The position numbers and the translations under genes are program-made. Shown piece by piece: positions 47,108 to 55,556 of a stretch of 64,000 nucleotides of DNA (positions are counted from its first letter, which is position 1; each line of letters starts with the position of its first letter). Source of the DNA: Sporomusa termitida (GTDB lineage Bacteria; Bacillota; Negativicutes; Sporomusales; Sporomusaceae); contig NZ_CP036259.1 in the NCBI RefSeq assembly GCF_007641255.1, forward strand, positions 2,852,001 to 2,916,000, in the 5' to 3' direction. The notes beneath the pieces are model-generated. The model did not search any database. It was not told the DNA's origin and saw nothing but the letters and a program-made list of their open reading frames with translations.

Positions 47108-47348
47108 AGTACTTCTCCTTATGTGTTACCTGCATTAAATTCCATAAATAATTATATAGTTTTGGGGCCACTTATGTCTACCAGCAAGCTCTTAATTGTT
47201 ACTAGGATCTGTCAATAACAGAAACTTAACATAAAGTTAACACTTCCTTAAAATACCAGAGCAGGATAATGCCCGGCCAAAGACTAACATTTTATACAAA
47301 GCAAAAGTCAGTACAGAAAAATACGCAAAAATGACAAAGGAGTGCAGC

Positions 47349-49223
47349 GTGAGGTTATTTAAACGCATTGCCATTAAGGGCAAATTTCCAGGAAAACTGA
47401 ACATTAAACTACCGGTCAGCTTCAGGTTCGGCGGTCAGTTAAAACTGCCGGCGGCTGTAACAGGGATTCAGCTGACAGCCCTGTCGGCCTTGTTAGGCCG
47501 TCTGCATCTCAGAGCAAAACTCCTCATTGTTGTAGCTATATTTTCGCTGTTGTCTGTGGTTATTGGCCTGGTCGGATTACAGGGCATAAAAACGGCCAAC
47601 ACCGCCCTCAAGGATATGTATGCAAGCCGGATCATCGCCCTCCAGGAGCTCAAAATCATGTCCGATGCCCTTACCGTCAATGTTGTCGATACCTGCCACA
47701 AGGTTAGCGACAGACATATGGCCTGGGCCCTGGGCAGAGACAGACTCAATGAGGGATCCCAAACCATCAAAGACCAGTGGAGTTCCTACAAAAGCCATGC
47801 CGCAACCCCGGAAGAAGAGCATCTGGTCGCTCAGATTGACGGGTTCCTGGGTATGGCGGACGGAGCCCTGGCTAAAGCAGCGGAAATTATGATAAAAGAA
47901 GATCAGCCGGCGTTAAATGCATTTATGATTGAAGAACTGTACGCAAGTATTGAGCCGGTATCGGGAAAGCTGACTGAACTCATCCACCTGCAGCTTGAGC
48001 TGGCCAAACGAGAATATCAAGCTGCCGATAGCCGGTACAACTGGCTGATAATGCTGTTTTCGGGCATGATTGCCGCCGGCTTGGGCATCGCGGTTACGCT
48101 GGCCCTCTTCATCCTGCGCCAGGCGCTGCGGGAGATTGACAAGATGGTGACCAACGTCGAGCAGGTGGCGGCCGGCAATCTGGCATTATCAGCAATCCCC
48201 GTCACGGCCACCGATGAAATCGGCCGCCTGGCCACAGCAATAAATTCGATGGTCCTGAGCCTGCGTTCGCTTGTTGAAACAGTTTCTGTATCAGCCGAAC
48301 AGGTTGTGGCCGGCGCCGAGGAAACGGCCGCAGCGGTTGAGCAGGTATCGGCTACCGCCGCCGAAGTGGCTGGCAACAGTTCGCTGCTGGCCGCCGACGC
48401 AGCGGTCGGCACAGCCTCGGTTGTTGAAGTCTCTAAATCCCTCTTAGAACTGTCCTCCCTGGTTGATATTGCCAAACGTGAAGCCACCTCGGCTGCCGCC
48501 AATTCCCGGGCAACCCTCAATACAGCCCTGGAAGGCCGGGACACAGTGGCCAACACAGTAGCCTGTATGGGCAACATTAAGGACAAAACCCTGGAAACGG
48601 AAGAGCTGATGACAACTCTCAATCAATATATTGCCAAAATCGGGGCCATCACTGCTACCATAACCGGTATTGCCTCGCAAACCAATCTGCTGTCGCTAAA
48701 CGCTGCTATTGAGGCTGCCCGGGCCGGCGAAGCCGGCCGTGGTTTTGCCGTAGTGGCGCAGGAAGTCAAAAAACTGGCAGACCAGTCCACCCAAGGCGCG
48801 GCCGAGGTATCGGCACTTGTGCAAAGAGTGAAGGAAAGTACCGCCGCCGCCGCCCAGGCCATGCAAAGCAGCCGGACCGAAATGGAGCATGGCGTAGCCA
48901 GCGCCAGCCAGGCCCAAGGCGCCCTTGAGAATATCTTCACGGCTGTCAGCAATACCGTCACCGACATCGAGGCCGTAATGGCAATCACGGATGAAGAAGT
49001 CACCCAGTCTGACCGCATTATTGACCTGATCGACTCGCTGGCCACCGTAATTGAGAATACCGCGCAGCAGGCGGAAGAAGTCTCAAGTGCGACCAGGCAA
49101 ACAGCAACGGTAATGGACTCTCTTGCCGCCAACTCCACTGGTACCAACAAAATGGCTGCCGGTTTAAAGGCCGCCATTGCCTTTTTTAGAACCGGCCAGT
49201 ATACAAATGAACAGGAGGCCTAA
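47349..49223 (+). CDS. Methyl-accepting chemotaxis protein
   Basis: 624 residues from GTG 47349, six bases after AAAGGAG. Two membrane segments ([20 protein letters not shown] and [20 protein letters not shown]) enclose a 4-helix-bundle sensor (4HB_MCP-like: [28 protein letters not shown]). Then a HAMP linker and a signalling domain with the hairpin tip [41 protein letters not shown]. The sensed ligand is unknown. It is followed immediately by a STAS-domain gene. Confidence 0.93.
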   Translation: MRLFKRIAIKGKFPGKLNIKLPVSFRFGGQLKLPAAVTGIQLTALSALLGRLHLRAKLLIVVAIFSLLSVVIGLVGLQGIKTANTALKDMYASRIIALQELKIMSDALTVNVVDTCHKVSDRHMAWALGRDRLNEGSQTIKDQWSSYKSHAATPEEEHLVAQIDGFLGMADGALAKAAEIMIKEDQPALNAFMIEELYASIEPVSGKLTELIHLQLELAKREYQAADSRYNWLIMLFSGMIAAGLGIAVTLALFILRQALREIDKMVTNVEQVAAGNLALSAIPVTATDEIGRLATAINSMVLSLRSLVETVSVSAEQVVAGAEETAAAVEQVSATAAEVAGNSSLLAADAAVGTASVVEVSKSLLELSSLVDIAKREATSAAANSRATLNTALEGRDTVANTVACMGNIKDKTLETEELMTTLNQYIAKIGAITATITGIASQTNLLSLNAAIEAARAGEAGRGFAVVAQEVKKLADQSTQGAAEVSALVQRVKESTAAAAQAMQSSRTEMEHGVASASQAQGALENIFTAVSNTVTDIEAVMAITDEEVTQSDRIIDLIDSLATVIENTAQQAEEVSSATRQTATVMDSLAANSTGTNKMAAGLKAAIAFFRTGQYTNEQEA

Positions 49224-49225
49224 TG

Positions 49226-49558
49226 ATGAAAAATCAGGAATTTATCATTGATAACTGTCAGGTAACCGCAATTCTTACCGGCAACCTGCAAGGAGAACTC
49301 GCTGCCGGCATCAGGGAAACGATGCTCACCTATATAGCTGACGGCTATTGCAACTTTAACGTCAACCTGACTAAAGTAAATACGATTAATTCCACCGGCC
49401 TGGGCATGCTTGTCAACATCCAGAAGCGCGCCCTGCAGCAGGGCGGCAATATCAGCCTCGAAGGCCTGCAGGGCACAGTGAAAGCCGCTTTTGACCGCAC
49501 AAGGCTGAGTAAAGCTTTTACTATCCTGGAATGTAAACCCTTCGCTGACAAGCCATAA
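49226..49558 (+). CDS. STAS-domain protein (anti-sigma factor antagonist-like)
   Basis: 110 residues; two adjacent ATGs, ribosome site AGGAGG in the end of the MCP gene. STAS core: FNVNLTKVNTINSTGLGMLVN with the phosphorylatable Ser in INSTGLG, then GNISLEGLQGTVKAAFDRTRL. It may act as an SpoIIAA-type switch or link to the chemoreceptor encoded 3 bases upstream. Confidence 0.88.
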   Translation: MKNQEFIIDNCQVTAILTGNLQGELAAGIRETMLTYIADGYCNFNVNLTKVNTINSTGLGMLVNIQKRALQQGGNISLEGLQGTVKAAFDRTRLSKAFTILECKPFADKP

Positions 49559-49573
49559 CACTTACTATCAATA

Positions 49574-49607
49574 AAAACCGCTAACACTTCAAGCCGTTAG
49601 CGGTTTT
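49574..49607. terminator. Bidirectional terminator between STAS and YajQ genes
   Basis: 12-bp perfect stem AAAACCGCTAAC/GTTAGCGGTTTT with a 10-base loop; the A/T-rich flanks give T runs in both directions. It lies between convergent genes. Confidence 0.85.
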
Positions 49608-49611
49608 GCCA

Positions 49612-50106
49612 TTACGAGCGGAAATTAATGCATTGCAGTTCGATTCCGAAATCCTTTTCTTTCAGCTTGTGGATAACAGCCTGCAAATCATCTTTTTTAG
49701 CACCGGTCACCCGCAGCTGGTCATCCATAATCTGAGCCTGAACTTTCAGCTTTTGTTCCTTAATATAAGCAATTACCTCTTTCCCCTTTTCTTTACTGAT
49801 CCCTTTTTGGATAGTAACCGTTTGCTTAACGGTACCGCTAAAGGCGGACTCAATCTTACCCGCATCCAGACATTTTAAAGGCACGTTGCGTTTAACCATT
49901 TTGGTCCGCAGAATGTCCAGCATTGCCCCCAGCTTATACTCGTCTTCGGCTGATAATTTTAAGGACTGTTTATCCATAACGATTTCTGCTTTGCTGCCTT
50001 TAAAGTCGTAGCGCTGCGCGATCTCCTTGGTAGTCTGGTTGACAGCATTGTCCATCTCCTGCATATCCACCTCTGACACAATATCGAAGGAACAGTCTTT
50101 TGCCAT
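49612..50106 (-). CDS. yajQ: YajQ-family cyclic-di-GMP-binding protein
   Basis: 164 residues from ATG 50106 behind AAGGGG. Diagnostic segments: [73 protein letters not shown] and [13 protein letters not shown]. The family binds c-di-GMP in some species and nucleic acid in others. Normal length and no signal peptide, so cytoplasmic. Confidence 0.97.
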   Translation of the reverse strand: MAKDCSFDIVSEVDMQEMDNAVNQTTKEIAQRYDFKGSKAEIVMDKQSLKLSAEDEYKLGAMLDILRTKMVKRNVPLKCLDAGKIESAFSGTVKQTVTIQKGISKEKGKEVIAYIKEQKLKVQAQIMDDQLRVTGAKKDDLQAVIHKLKEKDFGIELQCINFRS

Positions 50107-50231
50107 CCTAATAACCCCTTTCATCTCCATAATATTCGTCTAATTATAATACCATATTTCTCTAATTTAGCAAAAAAACCTGCCCGGCTAATTGCTTTTG
50201 GTTAAAGCCGCCTCGCGTCATACCGGTGATA

Positions 50232-50260
50232 AAAGGCAGGGCTGCGCTTGCCCTGCCTTT
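50232..50260 (-). terminator. Intrinsic terminator after the RACo-like gene
   Basis: 11-bp stem AAAGGCAGGGC/GCCCTGCCTTT with a 7-base loop; on the minus strand TTTTATC follows. It lies 55 bases after the corrinoid-activation gene. Confidence 0.75.
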
Positions 50261-50313
50261 ACTGCCGCCGGCTTGCCCGTATATTTGCTGTCCGCTTAAG
50301 GATATAACCGGGA

Positions 50314-52164
50314 TTAAAGCCGGGGAAATGCAAGGTTGGACAAAAAACGCTGTTGAAAACCGGGCTGAGCTGCCAGTTCGAGATAATTGACTTTACCGGC
50401 AATAGCAAAACACCGCTGCATTTTTTCTGCCGACAGCAAGGCCTGGGCGGCCCCGGTACCGGCGGCATTGCCGGCCGAACAGACTAGCTCTTTTTTACAC
50501 ACCGGCAGCATCCCGATCGCCAGGGCACTGTCAATATCAATATAATTGCCGAAAGCACCGGCTAAATAGATTGCCATTTCCCCGTCCGGGTTCAGCTTTT
50601 CCATTAAAAACTCAATACCCGTATAGATTGACGATTTCACCAGCTGGATCTGCCGGATATCAGCCTGCGTAATCGAGATATCCGCCCCGCTGGCACTATC
50701 TGCCCCCTCAACAAGAACAAACTCCCATTGTCCGTCCTGATTCCGCAAGCGTGCCTGCAGGCCTGGCGGCAGTTTGGCCGCCGCGGCGCTGGTAAATCGC
50801 CCGCTGCCGTTTATGATGCCGGCTTTCACCAGCTCGGCAACGGCTTTGACAATCCCTGATCCACAGAGTCCCACCGGCTTGCCATTGCCGATTACCTGTA
50901 CCTGAATCCCCTGCGCTGTCAGCACAACATCGGTTATGGCCCCATCAGCGGCCCGCATGCCGTCACGGATATGAGCCCCTTCAAAAGCAGGACCGGCCGC
51001 AGTGGAGCAGGCATACAGCTGCTGGCCGTCACCGATCACCATCTCCCCGTTAGTTCCCAAATCAACCAGCAACAGCGGTGTTTCCGCAATATCCTGGTCT
51101 ACAGCCAGAATAGCAGCAGTCGTATCAGAACCAACAAAGCTCGCGATATTGGGTAATACCACAATTTTCCCCTGCGGGTTTATCTCCAGCTCCATATCCT
51201 GCGGGTTTAGCGGAGCCATGTATTTAAATAAGGCGGCATAGGGCTTGCGTACCAGGGTTGACGGAGAAATCTCCAATACCAGATGCGACATTGTGGCATT
51301 GCCGGCGATAGTTACAGCATAGATATTGTCGGGAATAATCGCCGCCGTACAGCACAGCTCGGCAATAATCTGCTTCAGACAACGCCGGATCAGCTGCGAC
51401 AGCCCCTCCAGTCCGCCAAGCAGCTCGTGGGTCGCCTGAATCCGGGAAATAACATCGGCGCCCATGGACGCCTGCGGATTATTTCTTGAGCAAACAGCTA
51501 CTACCTGTCTGGCATTAAGATCAATCAGCATACCTACGACCGTGGTTGTGCCAATATCAAACGCCACCCCGTACAGTACCTTTGACGTATCATGCGCTTC
51601 AACCGCTATGGCTTGCTGTTCCAGCAGCGTAATCGTAATAAGCTCAGGCTTTGTTTCTACAACTTCACTTAACCGCCGCAGCATGGCCGCATTATCGATA
51701 AAGCCGGTACCGGCCAAACAACCCGTAACAGCGGTCTGGGCCGGCAAGGCCTGTTGAATCATCTCCTGCAAGGAATAATGATTATCTACGGTGGGATAGG
51801 CCGGAGCCAAAACCACTTTCCTAACAAGCGGCATACTGTCATCAACTCTGATTTCGGTGGTTTGTCCTTTTTGGCTGGCTTGTTCCTTTTTTAATACAAT
51901 CGTTATATCACCCTGAGGATAAACCTGACAGGCCAGGTAGGTGTTTTCACTGCCTGGCTGTACTGCCAGTCCGTTTTTATCCGTAACCTGCCCCTGAGGT
52001 ACCTGGATCTTACATTTACCACAGGTACCCCGGCCGCCACAGTTGGCTTCCAGAAATACGCCGCCATCAATTAGCGCCCGCAACACGGTCTTATCCCGTG
52101 AGCACGGCAGGTAAAGGTCATTGCCTTCAATGTGTAAAGTATAGGTTGCGGATGGTTCAATCAT
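50314..52164 (-). CDS. Corrinoid-activating ferredoxin/ASKHA ATPase (RACo-like)
   Basis: 616 residues from ATG 52164 behind AGAGGG. N-terminal 2Fe-2S ferredoxin with Cys42, Cys48, Cys51 and Cys79 in ANCGGRGTCGKC and TYLACQ. The large C-terminal DUF4445/ASKHA domain starts at LYGVAFDIGTTTVVGMLIDL and includes LLLVDLGTNGEMVIGD and LCGSGIVKAVAELV. Such proteins use ATP to reduce inactive Co(II) corrinoid proteins back to Co(I). It fits the methyltransferase and corrinoid-protein genes 1.6-3 kb upstream on the same strand. Confidence 0.93.
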   Translation of the reverse strand: MIEPSATYTLHIEGNDLYLPCSRDKTVLRALIDGGVFLEANCGGRGTCGKCKIQVPQGQVTDKNGLAVQPGSENTYLACQVYPQGDITIVLKKEQASQKGQTTEIRVDDSMPLVRKVVLAPAYPTVDNHYSLQEMIQQALPAQTAVTGCLAGTGFIDNAAMLRRLSEVVETKPELITITLLEQQAIAVEAHDTSKVLYGVAFDIGTTTVVGMLIDLNARQVVAVCSRNNPQASMGADVISRIQATHELLGGLEGLSQLIRRCLKQIIAELCCTAAIIPDNIYAVTIAGNATMSHLVLEISPSTLVRKPYAALFKYMAPLNPQDMELEINPQGKIVVLPNIASFVGSDTTAAILAVDQDIAETPLLLVDLGTNGEMVIGDGQQLYACSTAAGPAFEGAHIRDGMRAADGAITDVVLTAQGIQVQVIGNGKPVGLCGSGIVKAVAELVKAGIINGSGRFTSAAAAKLPPGLQARLRNQDGQWEFVLVEGADSASGADISITQADIRQIQLVKSSIYTGIEFLMEKLNPDGEMAIYLAGAFGNYIDIDSALAIGMLPVCKKELVCSAGNAAGTGAAQALLSAEKMQRCFAIAGKVNYLELAAQPGFQQRFLSNLAFPRL

Positions 52165-52231
52165 AGGTAAACCCTCTTTCGTATTATCATTACCCATACA
52201 ATATCCAATCAGGGATAAGTCGCTAGAAACC

Positions 52232-52272
52232 AAAAAGAAGAACTCCTATTTTATTAGCGGATAGTTCTTCTT
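52232..52272 (-). terminator. Intrinsic terminator after the 128-residue gene
   Basis: 10-bp stem AAGAAGAACT/AGTTCTTCTT with an 18-base imperfect inner region, followed by TTTTTGG on the minus strand. It separates the CobW gene pair from the RACo gene, so RACo has its own promoter or relies on readthrough. Confidence 0.75.
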
Positions 52273-52324
52273 CCGGTGGAATGTATGTAGCGCGCCTGGC
52301 GGTTAGGCCGGCGTCGAAACAGCA

Positions 52325-52711
52325 TTATTCTTCATATAAATTGCTTTGACGCAGCACGGCCAGGGCCGCATCAACGGCTTTGGCAATTGCCGCTTCCTCA
52401 TAGCCAAAGACCAGTACATTGACATCAAGATCGAACCGGGTAAAACCACGCTCTGCATCAACCGGCCACTGCGCAGAGAATTTTACATCAACCCGGTCCA
52501 GGCGGGTAAGCGATACAAATATAAATTCCTCAGCCGACAATTTGGCCAGCACTTTAATATGGCCGACAATAATACCATTATGTGATAACGGGCTGCCGAC
52601 ATCCAGCACCAGCCGCCTGACCAGTTTCTCTACCGCCGGCTTAGTTAATTCCTTATCAAAAGGAATGGTGTAGGTCTTGCTAAACACGGTGGCATCGGTT
52701 AATTTATTCAA
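52325..52711 (-). CDS. Hypothetical protein linked to the CobW-like gene
   Basis: 128 residues from TTG 52711, nine bases after AAGGAGG; a TTG two codons earlier is possible. It overlaps the end of the CobW-like gene. The protein is soluble, mixed alpha/beta (VEKLVRRLVLDVGSPLSHNGI, VGHIKVLAKLSAEEFIFVSL, RFDLDVNVLVFGYEEAAIA), with a single His in SHNG and another in VGHIK. I do not recognise the family. Because it is translationally coupled to a CobW-type GTPase, it may be part of the same metal or corrinoid delivery step. Confidence 0.7.
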   Translation of the reverse strand: MNKLTDATVFSKTYTIPFDKELTKPAVEKLVRRLVLDVGSPLSHNGIIVGHIKVLAKLSAEEFIFVSLTRLDRVDVKFSAQWPVDAERGFTRFDLDVNVLVFGYEEAAIAKAVDAALAVLRQSNLYEE

Positions 52712-53297
52712 AATCAATTACCTCCTTAATTACATCCAAAGGCAATTGGTTGGCCGCACTGGCGACTCTGATCGGTGCATTGACAACAAGCTCCCGGATA
52801 TCGGCGATAATCTCCGCCTGATCGGAACCGGCAATATCAGCTTTATTAATGATAACAAAATCAGTTTTTTCCACCTGGCTGGTAACAAGCGGCCCCAGCA
52901 CCTCTTTTAGTTCCGGCCAGCGCCCCATATCGACAATCGTTATTGTTTTAAAGCCGGTGTAGAACTGACAGTATTCGTTAATTAGCTTCGCTATATTGCC
53001 GGGGATTGCCAGTCCGGTCATTTCAATTATAAGCCAGTCCGGCTTGATCGTGTCATGGATCTCCCGCACCGCACTGATCAGATCACTGGTTATCTGGCAG
53101 CATACACACCCGCCGAACAACGGCCGCACTTGTAAACCGCTGTCAGCTAACAACTTATCGTCAATCCCGGCTTCGCCGATTTCGTTTTCAATAAGGGCCA
53201 CCGTTTCCTGCTTGTTTTCAGTAATATATTTAGCGATTTGCAATATAGTCGTTGTTTTACCAGAGCCCAGAAAACCGCCGAAAAGTAAAATACGCAT
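52704..53297 (-). CDS. CobW-like GTPase (COG0523)
   Basis: 197 residues from ATG 53297, behind GGAGG; longer in-frame starts lack support. Walker A GGFLGSGKTT (residues 7-16), the metal-binding CxCC motif in FGGCVCCQ, IEMTGLAIPGN, and GTP specificity motif IINKADIAG. It lacks the C-terminal CobW domain, so it is a short G-domain-only form. COG0523 proteins deliver metals such as zinc or cobalt. The position among corrinoid methyl-transfer genes suggests cobalt or corrinoid insertion. Confidence 0.88.
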   Translation of the reverse strand: MRILLFGGFLGSGKTTTILQIAKYITENKQETVALIENEIGEAGIDDKLLADSGLQVRPLFGGCVCCQITSDLISAVREIHDTIKPDWLIIEMTGLAIPGNIAKLINEYCQFYTGFKTITIVDMGRWPELKEVLGPLVTSQVEKTDFVIINKADIAGSDQAEIIADIRELVVNAPIRVASAANQLPLDVIKEVIDFE

Positions 53298-53431
53298 ATT
53301 TTCCTCCGCTTCCTGATACAAATTTAACGTGCTGGACACCGCATTGGCAAAGTTAGTCAGCCCGGCGCAAGCAGTGTTTTTTATTTGTCTCCAGCAGGAA
53401 ATCCGGCTTGCTAAAGCAAGCCGGATTGAAC

Positions 53432-53629
53432 TCACCCACGAGATCGATCATACGTGTATTCACTGGCCTTGGAACCGCTTGCAACAGGTCGCGCTTCAAT
53501 AGGAATTTTCCGCTCAGACAGACAACAAATCTCTTTAGCAATGCTTAATATCCTGGTAATGATTTGTGCAATCTCATCCCGGCCATATTGTGCAGCTAGT
53601 GGAGTCCGTGCATCCTGGCTATCAGGCAA
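53432..53629 (-). CDS. Small protein of the 53/59-kb paralog pair
   Basis: 65 residues from TTG 53629, nine bases after AAGGAG. The middle reads GRDEIAQIITRILSIAKEI then CCLSERKIPIEARP. This resembles the end of the protein at 59218-59481 (MEQREIIAIIKKMAAIAQEI then GLLSDHPVP). The N-terminus (PDSQDARTPLAAQY) is disordered and the C-terminus is charged. No known family. It lies between the corrinoid-protein gene and the CobW-like gene on the same strand. Confidence 0.55.
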   Translation of the reverse strand: MPDSQDARTPLAAQYGRDEIAQIITRILSIAKEICCLSERKIPIEARPVASGSKASEYTYDRSRG

Positions 53630-53760
53630 GGTATCGGACTCCTTCCCGTTAACAGGGTTTTGTATCCCATTGTTTTTACGATGCATGCAGAGCCGACACC
53701 TGCCTTCAAGTCATCTTTAATAAGCGTTTCCCCAGGCTATAGAGGAGGCTATAGAGGAGA

Positions 53761-54393
53761 CTAGGCTACAGCGCCTGATGCTTTTTTGGACATTTCGACT
53801 GCATCATAGGCATTTTTGCAATATCCGTCGGCTGAGCACCAGGTGGCAACATTTTCATCAACAGGACCGCCGCCGACAAGAACAGTGGTTTTAATACCGG
53901 TAGCTTTAACTGCGGCAACTGTTTCTTTCATTACGTCAAAAGCAGTCGTCAGCAGGCAGAACATCCCCACCACATCCGGTTTATGGGTTTTTACGGCCTC
54001 AACAAAAGTTTCAATCGGTGCATCAACCCCAACGTCAACTACCTTGAAACCGTTGCAGCTCAAAATTGTGGAAACAATATTTTTGCCGATATCATGAATA
54101 TCATCTTTTACAGTACCAAGGATGACAGTGCCGATAGTTTTGCTTTCGCCGGAGTCAGCCAGGGCTGATCCGAGCAGAGCAGCCGCATTGGCGAATACCT
54201 CCGCCGACATAATTAATTCCGACAGATAGTAGTCCCCGGCTTCATACAGCTTGCCTACGCCTTCCATACCGGCCTGCAGTTGTGCCAATATTTCTATTGC
54301 TGGCACACCGGCAGCCGCTTGTTCGTTTACTCCGGCAATTACTAAATCTTCCTCTAGTTCAGTTACCGCTTTTACAAGATCAATCTTTGACAT
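53761..54393 (-). CDS. Methyltransferase corrinoid (B12-binding) protein
   Basis: 210 residues. A B12-binding helical cap (LEEDLVIAGVNEQAAAGVP, EGVGKLYEAGDYYLSELIMSAE) precedes a Rossmann-like cobalamin domain with the His ligand (His100) in GTVKDDIHDIGKNIV, then GFKVVDVGVDAP and VLVGGGPVDE. This is the MtmC/MtbC-type methyl carrier. Its partner methyltransferase is encoded just upstream, the reactivating RACo-like protein downstream. The corrinoid is the shuttle between the methyl donor and THF. Confidence 0.95.
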   Translation of the reverse strand: MSKIDLVKAVTELEEDLVIAGVNEQAAAGVPAIEILAQLQAGMEGVGKLYEAGDYYLSELIMSAEVFANAAALLGSALADSGESKTIGTVILGTVKDDIHDIGKNIVSTILSCNGFKVVDVGVDAPIETFVEAVKTHKPDVVGMFCLLTTAFDVMKETVAAVKATGIKTTVLVGGGPVDENVATWCSADGYCKNAYDAVEMSKKASGAVA

Positions 54394-54440
54394 TCAAAAC
54401 TCCCCCTAATTTTTTTTTATGAATAGGCTTACTTCTGTTT

Positions 54441-55244
54441 CTATTCGTAGAGCCCTTTTCTATGAGCCTTCAGGTATTTGGCGCAATATCTGTCATTACC
54501 CAGCAATGCCTGTCCGGCGTATACTACACCCATCATGGCTTTGTCGGTCGGATTCAGAATATAGCCATCCATGCCCACAGTCATGGTTTGAACGACAAAC
54601 AGCCGGTTGAGCACAGCTCGGTTGGGAAAACCGTAAGAAATATTGCTTAAGCCGCAGGTCAGGTGGACAGCAGGATATTTTTGCTTAATAGCATAAATGG
54701 CATCCAATACCGACTTGCCGTATTTGTCATTGGTACTCAGCGGCTTGATCAGCGGATCAATGTAGATATCATCCTGCTCAATACCCTCTTTTGCCATATC
54801 ATCGATCAGCTTGCTGGCAATACGCAGGCGATCTTCGGCAGTTTCCGGCATGCCGGCGTCCTCAATACACAGGGCCACAATCTTGGCATTGAACTCTCTA
54901 ACCAGCGGGACAACCGCTTGGTAACGCCCTGTTTCGGCCGTTGTCGAGTTGATCATGCGCTTGCCATTGGTAGTTTTAGCCAAGGTAAGTCCGGCTCTTA
55001 ATGCATTTACATCAGGACTGTCAATACACAGAGGCATATCAGTAACCTCTTGGATCGTATTTACCAGCCATTCCATACACTCAATTTCCTGTCCAACCAT
55101 AGTGCCGCAGTTTACATCAAGATAATTAGCACCAGCTGCTTCCTGTTGCTTGGCAACTTCCTGAATATAAGCGGCGTTTCTTGTTTCTACTGCTTCGCGA
55201 ATTGCCTTGCGGCTGGTGTTAATGAGTTCTCCGATTATTAACAT
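54441..55244 (-). CDS. Methyl-THF:corrinoid protein methyltransferase
   Basis: 267 residues from ATG 55244, behind GGGAGGAG. Pterin-binding (DHPS-like) family: MLIIGELINTSRKAI, GANYLDVNCGT, CIDSPDVNALRAGL, INSTTAETGRYQAVVPLV, DDIYIDPLIKPLSTND and HLTCGLSNISYGFPNR. It moves a methyl group between tetrahydrofolate and the corrinoid protein encoded 47 bases downstream. No substrate-specific methyltransferase (MtaB-, MttB- or MtmB-like) is visible in the window, so the methyl donor or acceptor on the other side is unknown. Confidence 0.93.
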   Translation of the reverse strand: MLIIGELINTSRKAIREAVETRNAAYIQEVAKQQEAAGANYLDVNCGTMVGQEIECMEWLVNTIQEVTDMPLCIDSPDVNALRAGLTLAKTTNGKRMINSTTAETGRYQAVVPLVREFNAKIVALCIEDAGMPETAEDRLRIASKLIDDMAKEGIEQDDIYIDPLIKPLSTNDKYGKSVLDAIYAIKQKYPAVHLTCGLSNISYGFPNRAVLNRLFVVQTMTVGMDGYILNPTDKAMMGVVYAGQALLGNDRYCAKYLKAHRKGLYE

Positions 55245-55292
55245 TAATCTTTCTCCTCCCGGTCGATCTATGTTGTATATACATCTATATAT

Positions 55293-55321
55293 AGAGTAAC
55301 TCCATCTGTTTTTTTTGTCAA
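55293..55321 (-). promoter_or_regulatory. Promoter of the methyltransferase operon
   Basis: On the minus strand, TTGACA (55316-55321), a 17-base spacer and TACTCT (55293-55298). The -35 is perfect and the -10 is weak. A TATATA-rich palindrome follows, about 45 bases before the methyltransferase start. Confidence 0.45.
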
Positions 55322-55556
55322 TACTATTTATTCTCACATTTCAAAAAAATCTCATATTATTGATTCGGGCTTCAGCAAATACTGAACAGGGAGCCGGTGA
55401 CACTGCCAACACCGGCAATTTGATGGCCGCTTAAACGCTCGCGGAAAGTATACAGCGGCGAAAAATAAAATAAAGACAGCCTGTTCCATTGCTTCTTGGC
55501 TATGAGTCTAGTATTATCATTATTAGGATATTTTACAACAAGTAGGTGAGGCTTGA

